Below, in pieces: positions 8,825 to 17,908 of a stretch of DNA of 32,034 nucleotides. The stretch lies in contig JALWUI010000009.1 of assembly GCA_027082775.1 (NCBI GenBank), forward strand, positions 1 to 32,034, read 5' to 3'. The stretch comes from Candidatus Kapaibacterium sp. Its GTDB lineage: Bacteria; Bacteroidota; Ignavibacteria; Kapaibacteriales; WFXC01. Position 1 is the first letter of the stretch. Each line of letters begins with the position of its first letter. The notes below the pieces were generated by a model. That model saw nothing but the letters and a program-made list of their open reading frames with translations. It ran no database searches and was not told the DNA's origin. The position numbers were made by a program, and so were the translations under genes.

Positions 8825-10111
8825 ATGAAACGTCAGAAAATTCTATTTTTAACGCCGCGCTTTCCCTATCCTCTGGTAGGGGGCGACAAGATCAAAAGTT
8901 ATTACTTGCTACGACACCTGGCAGCACATCACGATGTTGTATTAGTTTCACTGTATGAAGGAAAGCAGCTTCCAGCGCAATATCGGTCGGCTTTAGAGCA
9001 ATTGGGTATTCGCGTTTTCTGGGTCCCATATCTGGCGTGGAAGGCGTGGGCAAAAGCGGTTATTCGCATTCCAACACCGACTGCTGCGGATATTGCCTGT
9101 TTCTACGATCCAGCGATGCAGCGTATAGTGGATCGGCTCGTGTCGCAAGAACATTTCGATGTGGCAATGGCGTTTTTTATTCGGACGGCAGAGTATGTGA
9201 AACACCTTCCAATGCCCAAGATCCTGCTGGCAGAAGATTGCCGAACATTGTATCAGACCCGCTCTTACCAGCACAGTAAATCACATCTGTTTCATCATAT
9301 TGGTCGATGGCTGGAGGTGCAAAAGCTCCGGCGGTATGAGGCGGAAATTGTCAACCACTTTGATGTTGTGACTCTGGTCAGTAAAGTCGATATTGAAGCG
9401 ATGCAGAAGCTCAATCCCCACGCTCGGTATCGGTTGCTGATTAACGGCGTCGATGTGAGCAATATTCCGTTTCGAGATGAGCAACAGCGTCGCAAAGATC
9501 TGATTTTCATTGGCAAGCTGGATGTGTGGGCAAATGTCTTAATGATCAAGCGGCTGGTGCAAAACATTTTGCCAAAGATCTGGTCAAAGCATCCGGAGGT
9601 GAAGTTACGGATTGTAGGAGCTTATCCCCCACGGATTTTGTATCGGTATCTCTCGGATCGGGTGCAATTACTGCCGAATGTTCCAAAGGTTGAAGATTTC
9701 CTTTACCAGGCTGCGGTTTTTTTGCATCCTCACTCCGGAGGTTCCGGCATTCAGAATAAATTGCTGCTGGCAATGGCGACGGGATGCCCGATTATTACGA
9801 CGCCTACGGGAAACCAGGGCATTGGCGCTCGCCACCAACAGCACGCAATGGTAGGCGAAAGCGATGAAGAACTGGCAGCATATGCTATTCAGCTTTTGGA
9901 ATCGCCACAACTGCGGTCGGCGCTGGTTCGCAATGCACGTCGTTACGTGGAAAAATACTTTGCCTGGGAGAATGTGTACCAGCAGATGGATAACGTGCTG
10001 GCAGAAGTATTGCCAGATGCGGCTACGAAGATGGAGACACCGGAGCTTGCAACAGTTAACGGTAACGCTGTTTCTTTGATTGCTCCCTCTATTCCAGAAG
10101 AAATTCAATAA
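8825..10111 (+). CDS. Glycosyltransferase family 4 protein
   Basis: ATG 8825 gives MKRQKILFLTPRFPYPLVGGDKIKSYYLLRHLAAHHDVVLVSL (GT-B N-domain). The C-half contains DLIFIGKLDVWANVLMIKRLVQNILPKI and SGGSGIQNKLLLAMATGCPIITTPTGNQGI. The ORF track starts 6 nt upstream at a TTG. Confidence 0.87.
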   Translation: MKRQKILFLTPRFPYPLVGGDKIKSYYLLRHLAAHHDVVLVSLYEGKQLPAQYRSALEQLGIRVFWVPYLAWKAWAKAVIRIPTPTAADIACFYDPAMQRIVDRLVSQEHFDVAMAFFIRTAEYVKHLPMPKILLAEDCRTLYQTRSYQHSKSHLFHHIGRWLEVQKLRRYEAEIVNHFDVVTLVSKVDIEAMQKLNPHARYRLLINGVDVSNIPFRDEQQRRKDLIFIGKLDVWANVLMIKRLVQNILPKIWSKHPEVKLRIVGAYPPRILYRYLSDRVQLLPNVPKVEDFLYQAAVFLHPHSGGSGIQNKLLLAMATGCPIITTPTGNQGIGARHQQHAMVGESDEELAAYAIQLLESPQLRSALVRNARRYVEKYFAWENVYQQMDNVLAEVLPDAATKMETPELATVNGNAVSLIAPSIPEEIQ

Positions 10112-10144
10112 TCTCTTTTACCCAGCCAGGGTTACAGCCGGATG

Positions 10145-11500
10145 TTAACTGGATGCCTCCTCCGATGAAGAGGGAAGTTTGGGTAGAACTTTATGGAGAT
10201 AGAGCAGACCTGCCAGGGCTGAAATCAGCGATCCGGTTAGAATACCGATTTTGGCTTCATTGAGAAATTGCAGATGGTTTGCATACGCCAGACTAGCGAT
10301 AAACAGCGACATAGTAAAGCCGATACCTGCTAACATTGCCATCCCATAGAATTCCCGCCATCGGAGGGATTCGGGTAATTGTGCAATGCCAGCTTTGGTG
10401 GCGAGCCACGATGCACCCAGCACACCAAATTGCTTGCCTAAGAACAGTCCCAGCATAACACCAAGGGTAATCGGTGTGGTAAGTTCGGAGAAAAAGCCTG
10501 TTTCAGGGATTTTGACCCCGGCATTAAAGAGTGCAAAAAGGGGCATAATGAAGAAGTTCACCCAGTTGTACAAACCGCGTTCTGCTCGCCGCAGCGTAGA
10601 TTCCGCCATAAAACTTCCCTCATTGATCTTATCCAGCAGCATAAACTGGAGTTCTGGCGATTCTTCCTTGCTGAAGTTGTTGAGCAGTTGTTGGGTATCA
10701 CGGAAAAACGTTCTAAGTGGTAACGGTGGATGATGAGGGATCGTAAAAGCCACTAACACGCCCGCGATCGTTGGATGCACTCCGGAATTTAAAAAAGCAA
10801 CCCACACCAGTACTCCAAACAGAAAGTAGAATCCCAGGGTACGAATACCCAGGAAGCGGTTGCCAGCCCAGAGAATACCTAACCCTACAAATCCCAGCAG
10901 GAGTGCGACAATGGAGAGGTGTTCGGTGTAGAATACCGCAATCACAATGATTGCTCCTAAATCATCCGCGATCGCCAGTGCCAGTAGTGCAATGCGCAGC
11001 GGTGGCGGGACGCGTTTCCCTAACAATGCCAGAATACCAACGGCAAAGGCAATATCAGTGGCAACTGGAATACCCCAACCGCGCATTGCTTCGGTGCCAA
11101 AGTTAAAAGCGGTAAAGATGAGAGCTGGGAGAATCATTCCTCCCGCAGCAGCAATCAGCGGCAGAGAAGCTTTTTTCCACGTCGACAGATGTCCTTCTAA
11201 GACTTCGTGTTTAATTTCCAGTCCTACGGCAAAGAAAAAGATGACCATCAGACCATCGTTGATCCAGAAGAGCAGCGGTTTTGAAATGGCGTGATCGCCA
11301 ATGCCAACGCTCAGGTGCGTGGTGAGCAAAGCAAAGTAAGAATCTGACCAGCCACTGTTTGCCCAGATCAGGGAGAGGATGGCACAGAAGACCAGCAAGG
11401 CACCGCTGGTAATCGGCGACATTGAAAGTTTTTTCAGAAAATCCCGGAGATAGTCAACCGGTTTGTGTGGATATTGGTAGAATTCATCCATTGGCTGCAT
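10145..11500 (-). CDS. nhaA: Na+/H+ antiporter NhaA
   Basis: WINDGLMVIFFFAVGLEIKHEVLEGHL; GWGIPVATDIAFAVGILALLGKRVPPPLRIALLALAIADDLGAIIVIAVFY (NhaA TDIAFA and DDLGA motifs). Confidence 0.96.
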   Translation of the reverse strand: MQPMDEFYQYPHKPVDYLRDFLKKLSMSPITSGALLVFCAILSLIWANSGWSDSYFALLTTHLSVGIGDHAISKPLLFWINDGLMVIFFFAVGLEIKHEVLEGHLSTWKKASLPLIAAAGGMILPALIFTAFNFGTEAMRGWGIPVATDIAFAVGILALLGKRVPPPLRIALLALAIADDLGAIIVIAVFYTEHLSIVALLLGFVGLGILWAGNRFLGIRTLGFYFLFGVLVWVAFLNSGVHPTIAGVLVAFTIPHHPPLPLRTFFRDTQQLLNNFSKEESPELQFMLLDKINEGSFMAESTLRRAERGLYNWVNFFIMPLFALFNAGVKIPETGFFSELTTPITLGVMLGLFLGKQFGVLGASWLATKAGIAQLPESLRWREFYGMAMLAGIGFTMSLFIASLAYANHLQFLNEAKIGILTGSLISALAGLLYLHKVLPKLPSSSEEASS

Positions 11501-11546
11501 CTTTCCTCTGGCGTATTTTGTTGTTGCAAATTCTCATCAAACGCTT

Positions 11547-12974
11547 TTAGAACAATTGCTGCGCGACGTGGAGCAGAAGTGATGGAAAGAAGCCGAAAAG
11601 AAAAGTCATCAAAGTCGAGATAGCTAAGGTAATGCCAGCCGTTCCTGCTGGGACTGAGGATTCAGAACTTTCGGGGGCTGTGTGGAAGAACATTGCAACC
11701 ACCAGTCCCAGGTAAAAATAAGCGGAAATCACGGAGGCAACAACTCCCAGAATTGCCAGCCAGACAAAGCCGGATTCAATAGCGGCGACAAAGAGGTAGT
11801 ACTTTCCAAAAAAGCCTGCCAGTGGTGGTACCCCGGTAAGCGAAAACATAAACACTGCCATTAACCCTGCCAGCAGAGGATGCCGTTGATACAGTCCTTT
11901 GTAGTCCTGGATTTCCAGGTGACGACCATATTGCTGTTCCAGCACGGATGCAAGGACAAAAGCACCCAGTTGCATAAACAGGTAGACAGTAGCATAGAAA
12001 GTGACCGCAGCAAAACCATCTGGTGATGCTGCCACAATGCCAATTAGAATATAACCAGCGTGCGCAATCGAGGAGTAGGCTAACATTCGCTTGATGTTTT
12101 GCTGGGTAATTGCAACGATATTCCCGTACAACATCGACAGAGCAGCAATAATTGCCAGAAGGAGCTGCAATTTAATCTGGAGTTGTGGCAAAAAAACAAA
12201 AGCTAACGGCAGGAAAGCGGCAAAGGCTGCTGCTTTGCCCGCTGTGCTCATCAAACCCGTTACGACGGTAGGTGCCCCCTGATAAACATCCGGCGCCCAG
12301 AAATGGAAGGGAAAAAGTGCCGCTTTGAAGCTGAGCGCAATGACCAGGAACGTTGCTCCAATGATCAGCAGGGTGGGAAAGGAGAGGGATCCGGTGGTAG
12401 TGGCGTGCAGAATAGCACCGTAATGCAGCGAAGCTGTTGCGCCATAGACCAGCGCAATTCCGTACATAAGGAAGCCGGACATAAAAGCGCCCAGAAGGAA
12501 GTATTTGATCCCTGCTTCAACGGATAACGTTTTGTTTCGGAAGTATCCGGCTAAGATGTAAAAGCTAATGGACATTACTTCGATGCCAATGAACAGAACC
12601 AAAAGATTGTTGGCGTGAGCAATAAGCATCATACCGGCGATTGCAAAGAGTGTAAGGCTGTAAAATTCATCCAGTTCAAATTGCAGACGCTCCAGGTATG
12701 GATGGGCAGCCAGCACGGTCAGAAGTCCCCCAATGGCAAAGAGCACATCGAAGAAAGCAGCATAATGCCCTGTTGCAATCATCCCGGAAAAAGCAGCGCC
12801 TTCATAGGGGAAACTCCCAACGGCTGCTATTGCTGTCAGGAGCAAACCAATCCAGGCAAAATGGAAACTTACCCGACTGTTCTTGCTGAAAGCATCCACC
12901 AATAGGCTGATAACTGCCCAGGCAGAGATGAAGTAAATTGGCAAAGCACCCCAGAGAGCAATATCACGGCTCAT
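11547..12974 (-). CDS. nuoN: NADH-quinone oxidoreductase subunit N
   Basis: MSRDIALWGALPIYFISAWAVISLLVDAF...KAALFPFHFWAPDVYQGAPTVVTGLMSTAGKAAAFAAF...LAYSSIAHAGYIL. The ORF track uses 12986; ATG at 12974 gives a canonical ATGA overlap with the nuoM stop. Confidence 0.93.
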   Translation of the reverse strand: MSRDIALWGALPIYFISAWAVISLLVDAFSKNSRVSFHFAWIGLLLTAIAAVGSFPYEGAAFSGMIATGHYAAFFDVLFAIGGLLTVLAAHPYLERLQFELDEFYSLTLFAIAGMMLIAHANNLLVLFIGIEVMSISFYILAGYFRNKTLSVEAGIKYFLLGAFMSGFLMYGIALVYGATASLHYGAILHATTTGSLSFPTLLIIGATFLVIALSFKAALFPFHFWAPDVYQGAPTVVTGLMSTAGKAAAFAAFLPLAFVFLPQLQIKLQLLLAIIAALSMLYGNIVAITQQNIKRMLAYSSIAHAGYILIGIVAASPDGFAAVTFYATVYLFMQLGAFVLASVLEQQYGRHLEIQDYKGLYQRHPLLAGLMAVFMFSLTGVPPLAGFFGKYYLFVAAIESGFVWLAILGVVASVISAYFYLGLVVAMFFHTAPESSESSVPAGTAGITLAISTLMTFLFGFFPSLLLHVAQQLF

Positions 12975-14650
12975 TCCTGCATCCATTCCTCGTCAGACAT
13001 CTGTTGTTGTGCTGCTCCATTCCCGTTTGCTGGCAGTTCGCGTTGCTGCTGTTTATGCATATTCTTGATCTCCTGAGGCAGAAGAAAAGACAGGCTGGTT
13101 GGGGAAAGCAATGGCTGGCTGGTGGAAGATACCCGATGCTCTTGCGACATTTGCTGATGGGCAGCTTCAATTTTGCTACTGACAAGGCGCATATTGGTTT
13201 CTGACAGTTGCAGAAACGTTGAAGGATAAATACCGATCCAGACCAGAAAGACGGTAACAGGAACCAATTGCCACAGCTCCAATTTGGTCAGATCGGGCAG
13301 AGCGTGATTTTTGGGATTGAGATTGGGACCAAAGATCACACCATTATACATTCGCAGCAGATAGGCGGCTGCCAGGATCACACCCAGAGCAGCGAAAGCG
13401 ACATAGGTCCAGGTTCCAAGGATCGGAGACTGGTAGGCGCCCAGCATTGTGAGAAACTCGCCAACAAAGCCGTTCAGTCCCGGCAATCCTGCCGAAGCAA
13501 AGACGGCAAAACCCAGCAGGACAGCAAACTTCGGCATCACTGTCACAATGCCGCCGTATTCAGCCAGCTCCCGCGTATGGCGCCGTTCGTAGAGAATGCC
13601 AACACACAGGAACAGCATACCAGTTGAAAGACCATGATTGATCATCTGGATGACGGCGCCTTGAAGTCCTTCGGTCGTCATTGAAAAGATTCCCAGCACA
13701 ATGAATCCTAAGTGGCTAACAGAGGAATAGGCAACCAGTTTTTTAACGTCTGATTGCACCAGCGCGACCAGTGCGCCATAGATGATGCCAATCACTGCTA
13801 AGGTTGAGAGCAGAGGAGCAAAAAAGATCGAGGCTTGAGGGAAGAGCTCCAGATTATAGCGAATCAGACCGTAGGTTCCCAATTTCAGGAGAATTCCTGC
13901 CAGGATCACCGACCCCGGCGTTGGTGCTTCCACGTGAGCATCCGGTAGCCACGTATGGAAAGGAAAGAGCGGCACTTTGATGGCAAAAGAAAGGGCAAAG
14001 GCTAAAAACAACCATTGTTGAATGGCTAAGGGAATAGTCGGGGCAATTTCCCGCAGGGTTAAGTAATTTGCAGTAAATCCTGCGTCGCCACCACCCCAGA
14101 TGCCAATCCAGATGATGGCAACCAGCATCAGCAGTGAGCCAATGAAAGTGTAGAGAAAGAACTTAATGGCGGCGTAAATTCTCCTGGGACCGCCCCAGAT
14201 ACCAATGATGAAGTACATCGGGATCAGAATGATTTCCCAGAAAACGTAGAACAAAATAGTGTCCAGCGCCACGAAAACGCCAATCATTCCAAACTCCAGC
14301 AGGAGGAGCATCATATAGTACAGCTTGTCCCGATCTTTGATTGCCTGGAAGGAAGACAGGATGGTGATCGGGGTGATGAAAGTTGTCAACAGAACCAGCA
14401 ACAGGGACATACCGTCAATACCTATGCGGAAGCCAACGTCCAGCGAAGCAATCCACGTTGTGTGGATATAGTACTGAAAATCTGCATTGGCAGGATCAAA
14501 GCCAAAAAGGAGAAAGAGAGAAGCCACAAAGGTTGCTAAGGCAAAGCCCAGCGCTGTATACTGAATTCCTTTCTGCTGCGTTTTGTTCATAAACAAAATA
14601 GTTCCAGCGCCAAGAAGCGGCAAAAAGAGTGTTAAAATCAATGCTGCCAT
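12971..14650 (-). CDS. nuoM: NADH-quinone oxidoreductase subunit M with extended C-terminus
   Basis: IPMYFIIGIWGGPRRIYAAIKFFLYTFIGSLLML; PLFPFHTWLPDAHVEAPTPGSVILAGILLKLGTYGLIRY; LVAYSSVSHLGFIVLGI. Confidence 0.95.
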   Translation of the reverse strand: MAALILTLFLPLLGAGTILFMNKTQQKGIQYTALGFALATFVASLFLLFGFDPANADFQYYIHTTWIASLDVGFRIGIDGMSLLLVLLTTFITPITILSSFQAIKDRDKLYYMMLLLLEFGMIGVFVALDTILFYVFWEIILIPMYFIIGIWGGPRRIYAAIKFFLYTFIGSLLMLVAIIWIGIWGGGDAGFTANYLTLREIAPTIPLAIQQWLFLAFALSFAIKVPLFPFHTWLPDAHVEAPTPGSVILAGILLKLGTYGLIRYNLELFPQASIFFAPLLSTLAVIGIIYGALVALVQSDVKKLVAYSSVSHLGFIVLGIFSMTTEGLQGAVIQMINHGLSTGMLFLCVGILYERRHTRELAEYGGIVTVMPKFAVLLGFAVFASAGLPGLNGFVGEFLTMLGAYQSPILGTWTYVAFAALGVILAAAYLLRMYNGVIFGPNLNPKNHALPDLTKLELWQLVPVTVFLVWIGIYPSTFLQLSETNMRLVSSKIEAAHQQMSQEHRVSSTSQPLLSPTSLSFLLPQEIKNMHKQQQRELPANGNGAAQQQMSDEEWMQE

Positions 14651-14687
14651 TGCTCTGTGTACTCAAGCTGGTTGTTGCACAAAGTTG

Positions 14688-16646
14688 TTAGAGAAACAGC
14701 ATCCATATCAGGATCAGCACAATGCCTACAACCATCATTACCGCATACGATTGCGCAATGCCCGTCTGGATTTTCCGGAAAAGATTGCCGAAATGCCCGA
14801 TTAAGCGGGCAATGCCGTTTACCGTACCGTCGATAATTCCAACATCTGTTATTTTCCATAGCAGGGTCGTCGAGCCGTACCAGAGCGGATCCACGATCAG
14901 GGTATAGTACAACTCGTCCACATAGTACTTGTTCCACAAGAGCTGATACAACCCGCGGAAACGTTCTGCCAGCCGCTGCGGAATCTGTTGATTGGTAATG
15001 TAAAACCAGGTAGCGGTAGCAATGCCGATAAGGGCAAGCACAACCGAAATGCCCATCAAAACGAATTCGATGGGATGGATCTCTGTTGCCGGTTCAATAC
15101 CTAAGATTTTGTGCGTTTCGACCAGCACGGGATGGAGCCACTGCTCCAGAAAGTGAGGGATATGCAAAGCGTGTCCAAAAGCGTGAGGAATGCCTAAGAA
15201 TCCGCCGACGATGGAGAGGATAGCCAGCACAATGAGTGGAATGGTCATCGTTGATGGTGATTCGTGAGGATGCACTTTCTCTGGATCAAAGCGCGGCGTG
15301 CCGTGGAAGGTAAGATGGACCAGTCGAAACATATAGAAAGCAGTGAGCAGAGCGGTAATGGCGCCGACAAGCCACAGGAGTGTGCTGCCGTTGATGAAAA
15401 GATTCCAGAGAATTTCATCCTTGGAGAAAAAGCCGCTAAGCGGAGGAATACCGGAAATTGCCAGTGCGGCGACCACAAAAGTCCAGTACGTGGTTGGCAT
15501 ATATTTTTTGAGTCCCCCCATTTTCTGAATATTCTGCTCTTCGTGCATTGCGTGGATCACCGATCCAGCACCTAAGAACAGGAGCGCTTTGAAAAAGGCG
15601 TGAGTAACAACGTGGAAAACAGCCGCAGTGACAGCGCCGACCCCAAGGGCAGCAAACATATAACCCAGTTGGCTGACGGTCGAGTATGCCAGCACTTTTT
15701 TGATGTCACTTTGTACCAGCCCGATCGTGGCAGCGATAAAAGCGGTGGCAATACCGATTACTACTACCACTCCCATTGCCACCGGGGAAAGAGCGAACAG
15801 GGGGGAGAGTCGAGCGACCAGGAAGATCCCGGAGGTTACCATTGTTGCCGCGTGGATGAGGGCAGACACAGGGGTCGGACCCGCCATAGCATCCGGCAAC
15901 CACACATACAGCGGAATTTGTGCCGATTTTCCTGTGCAACCAAGGAAGATCAAAAGAGCGGCAATGCTTAGGGCGAGACTTCCGTCGGGGAACTGGGTTA
16001 CGGCGGCTGCGTTAACGTCCAGGTAACGCAGCGTACCGAACAGGGCAAAAAGAATGAACATTGCCAGAACCATTCCAAAATCGCCGATGCGATTCACGAT
16101 AAAGGCTTTTTGCGCAGCATCGACGGTCCATTCAATGCGTGTTCCGGAGAACTTTTGATCGTACCAGAAGCCAATCAACAGATAGGAACACAGCCCTACA
16201 CCTTCCCATCCCAGGAACGTGAGGAGCAGATTATCTGCCAGCACCAGGTTGAGCATCATAAAGATGAACAGATTCAGATAGGCAAAAAAGCGAAAGAAGC
16301 CGCGGTCACCGTGCATATAACCGATTGAGTAGACGTGGATCAGGAAGCCAACGCCGGTAACAAACAGGGCAAAGGTCAGAGATAAAGGATCAACCAGATA
16401 GGCAATGGAAATATCGAACTTCCCGGCAACGATCCACGGAAAGAGTGTAACCGTTGCGGATCGACTCTCAGGAGGGAGACTGAGTTGATCAAAGAAAATA
16501 AGGCAGACCAGAAGGAAAGCGATGCCAACGGTTAAGCTTCCGATCCAGCCAATAATCTTTTCGTTTTTGATAAAGGTGCCGAAAAAGCCGTTGATGATCG
16601 CTCCTACCAGGGGCAGGAGCGGCACAAGGAATATCAACTCGGACAT
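14688..16646 (-). CDS. nuoL: NADH-quinone oxidoreductase subunit L
   Basis: HVYSIGYMHGDRGFFRFFAYLNLFIFMMLNLVLADNLLLTFLGWEGVGLCSYLLIGFWY; AQIPLYVWLPDAMAGPTPVSALIHAATMVTSGIFLVAR; VLAYSTVSQLGYMFAALG. Confidence 0.96.
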   Translation of the reverse strand: MSELIFLVPLLPLVGAIINGFFGTFIKNEKIIGWIGSLTVGIAFLLVCLIFFDQLSLPPESRSATVTLFPWIVAGKFDISIAYLVDPLSLTFALFVTGVGFLIHVYSIGYMHGDRGFFRFFAYLNLFIFMMLNLVLADNLLLTFLGWEGVGLCSYLLIGFWYDQKFSGTRIEWTVDAAQKAFIVNRIGDFGMVLAMFILFALFGTLRYLDVNAAAVTQFPDGSLALSIAALLIFLGCTGKSAQIPLYVWLPDAMAGPTPVSALIHAATMVTSGIFLVARLSPLFALSPVAMGVVVVIGIATAFIAATIGLVQSDIKKVLAYSTVSQLGYMFAALGVGAVTAAVFHVVTHAFFKALLFLGAGSVIHAMHEEQNIQKMGGLKKYMPTTYWTFVVAALAISGIPPLSGFFSKDEILWNLFINGSTLLWLVGAITALLTAFYMFRLVHLTFHGTPRFDPEKVHPHESPSTMTIPLIVLAILSIVGGFLGIPHAFGHALHIPHFLEQWLHPVLVETHKILGIEPATEIHPIEFVLMGISVVLALIGIATATWFYITNQQIPQRLAERFRGLYQLLWNKYYVDELYYTLIVDPLWYGSTTLLWKITDVGIIDGTVNGIARLIGHFGNLFRKIQTGIAQSYAVMMVVGIVLILIWMLFL

Positions 16647-16667
16647 TGCAGCAGTCCCAGCATTTGA

Positions 16668-17603
16668 TCACACTTCTCGCTTAAATTCGGACCACGGATT
16701 CCCGGACTCGAACGGTTGATCCTGAATGTATCGTTCGAATGACAGTTGGATGTCCTGAAAATGGATATGCATCGTTTCGTCAATGATCATCATAACGTTC
16801 CGACCAACTTTCACCCAATCCGCTTTTCGGGCTGTAAAAGGTTCCGAAGCCAGCACGATCGCATTTGGCGTGCCGATACTGGGTTCCATTCGGCATCCCT
16901 GCTCCGTGCAGTGATAGCGACGCCCGTACATATAGTACAGCGTTGCTGGCTGAACATTGGGGTTGGTCGTGTAGCGGGTTGCAATGATGCTGTTGCCATT
17001 GGTTAAGCAGAGGTTGAGATAGGAGTGCTGCGTTACCTCACATTCCAGCAGCAGTTCATCCAGATCTTCAAACATTCGATTGAGTGCATAAACCATTTCT
17101 TCCGTGGAAACTTCTCCTTTCGGATTTTCCAGATGGTTTAAAAAGAGTCCAAAGAGGTGTTCTGAATCAGTTGTTCCCTGGATAGCGTAAAAAGCTTCGT
17201 CATTGAGCTTTGCCAGCAGCGAACGTCGGATTTTCTGGAAGTCCCCTACCATTCCATTATGCATAAACATCAACTGTCCGTACCAGAAGGGGTGGGAATT
17301 GACTTCCTCGACCAAGGAGCCGGGGGAAGCGGCGCGGACGTGGGCGAAAATCAGGGAAGCAAAAATTTTCCGGGAAAGATTCCGCAAATTCATATCGCTC
17401 CACGCCGGTTTGACGCTGCGGAAAACGCACGGTTCGTTGTCGATTTCCGGAACGTACCACCCGATACCAAAACCATCACCATTGACCGCAACGGACATTT
17501 CTTCAGCGTGCATACTCTGCGCCATTACCAGCGAATAGCGCGGTTTATACAGCAAATCTTCTGCCAGCACGGGTGGACCCATATATGCTACGAATCGACA
17601 CAT
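16668..17603 (-). CDS. Class II glutamine amidotransferase (EgtC/YafJ-like)
   Basis: N-terminal nucleophile Cys2 (MCRFVAYMG), NGDGFGIGWY, FAHVRAASPG, NSHPFWYGQLMFMHNGMVGDF, GTTDSEHLFGLFL. Confidence 0.9.
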   Translation of the reverse strand: MCRFVAYMGPPVLAEDLLYKPRYSLVMAQSMHAEEMSVAVNGDGFGIGWYVPEIDNEPCVFRSVKPAWSDMNLRNLSRKIFASLIFAHVRAASPGSLVEEVNSHPFWYGQLMFMHNGMVGDFQKIRRSLLAKLNDEAFYAIQGTTDSEHLFGLFLNHLENPKGEVSTEEMVYALNRMFEDLDELLLECEVTQHSYLNLCLTNGNSIIATRYTTNPNVQPATLYYMYGRRYHCTEQGCRMEPSIGTPNAIVLASEPFTARKADWVKVGRNVMMIIDETMHIHFQDIQLSFERYIQDQPFESGNPWSEFKREV

Positions 17604-17627
17604 ACCGCTGTTTTCAGTTCTTCGTTC

Positions 17628-17647
17628 ATTTTTGAACTTTCAAAAAT
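17628..17647. repeat. Perfect inverted repeat ATTTTTGAA-ct-TTCAAAAAT
   Basis: 9+9 bp perfect arms with 2-nt spacer, 25-44 nt upstream of the ATG (17603) of the first gene of the amidotransferase/nuoLMN/nhaA block. Confidence 0.6.
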
Positions 17648-17908
17648 ACAAAAAGACAGGCGATTAGCGTACTGGTAGGAAAGGCAGTTGCAGGGGGTAG
17701 AATGGTGGACTCTCGGAATGTGGTTGATTGCTGGATACAATCTCAGTACTATTGCTCAGCCTCTATTTGATATTGCTTCCCTGCCCATTTCAGCGCTGAG
17801 TCTATCCCGGCTTCGGGAATGATCCCATAGGGCAAACAGTGCGTGCTTCTTCTTCCTTCGATCCTGACAATGCTGGTTATCAAAGATTTTTAGCTCGAAC
17901 AGACACAT

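Noticed and set aside
10112-10144. Possible terminator between convergent GT4 and nhaA genes
   Set aside because: Only a weak bulged pairing (CCAG..TTA / TAACTGG) with no U-tract; insufficient to call.
16696-16735. tRNA T-arm-like string (CGTTCGAGTCC on the minus strand)
   Set aside because: Falls inside the amidotransferase coding sequence and flanking bases do not pair as a T-stem; no acceptor or anticodon arms found.
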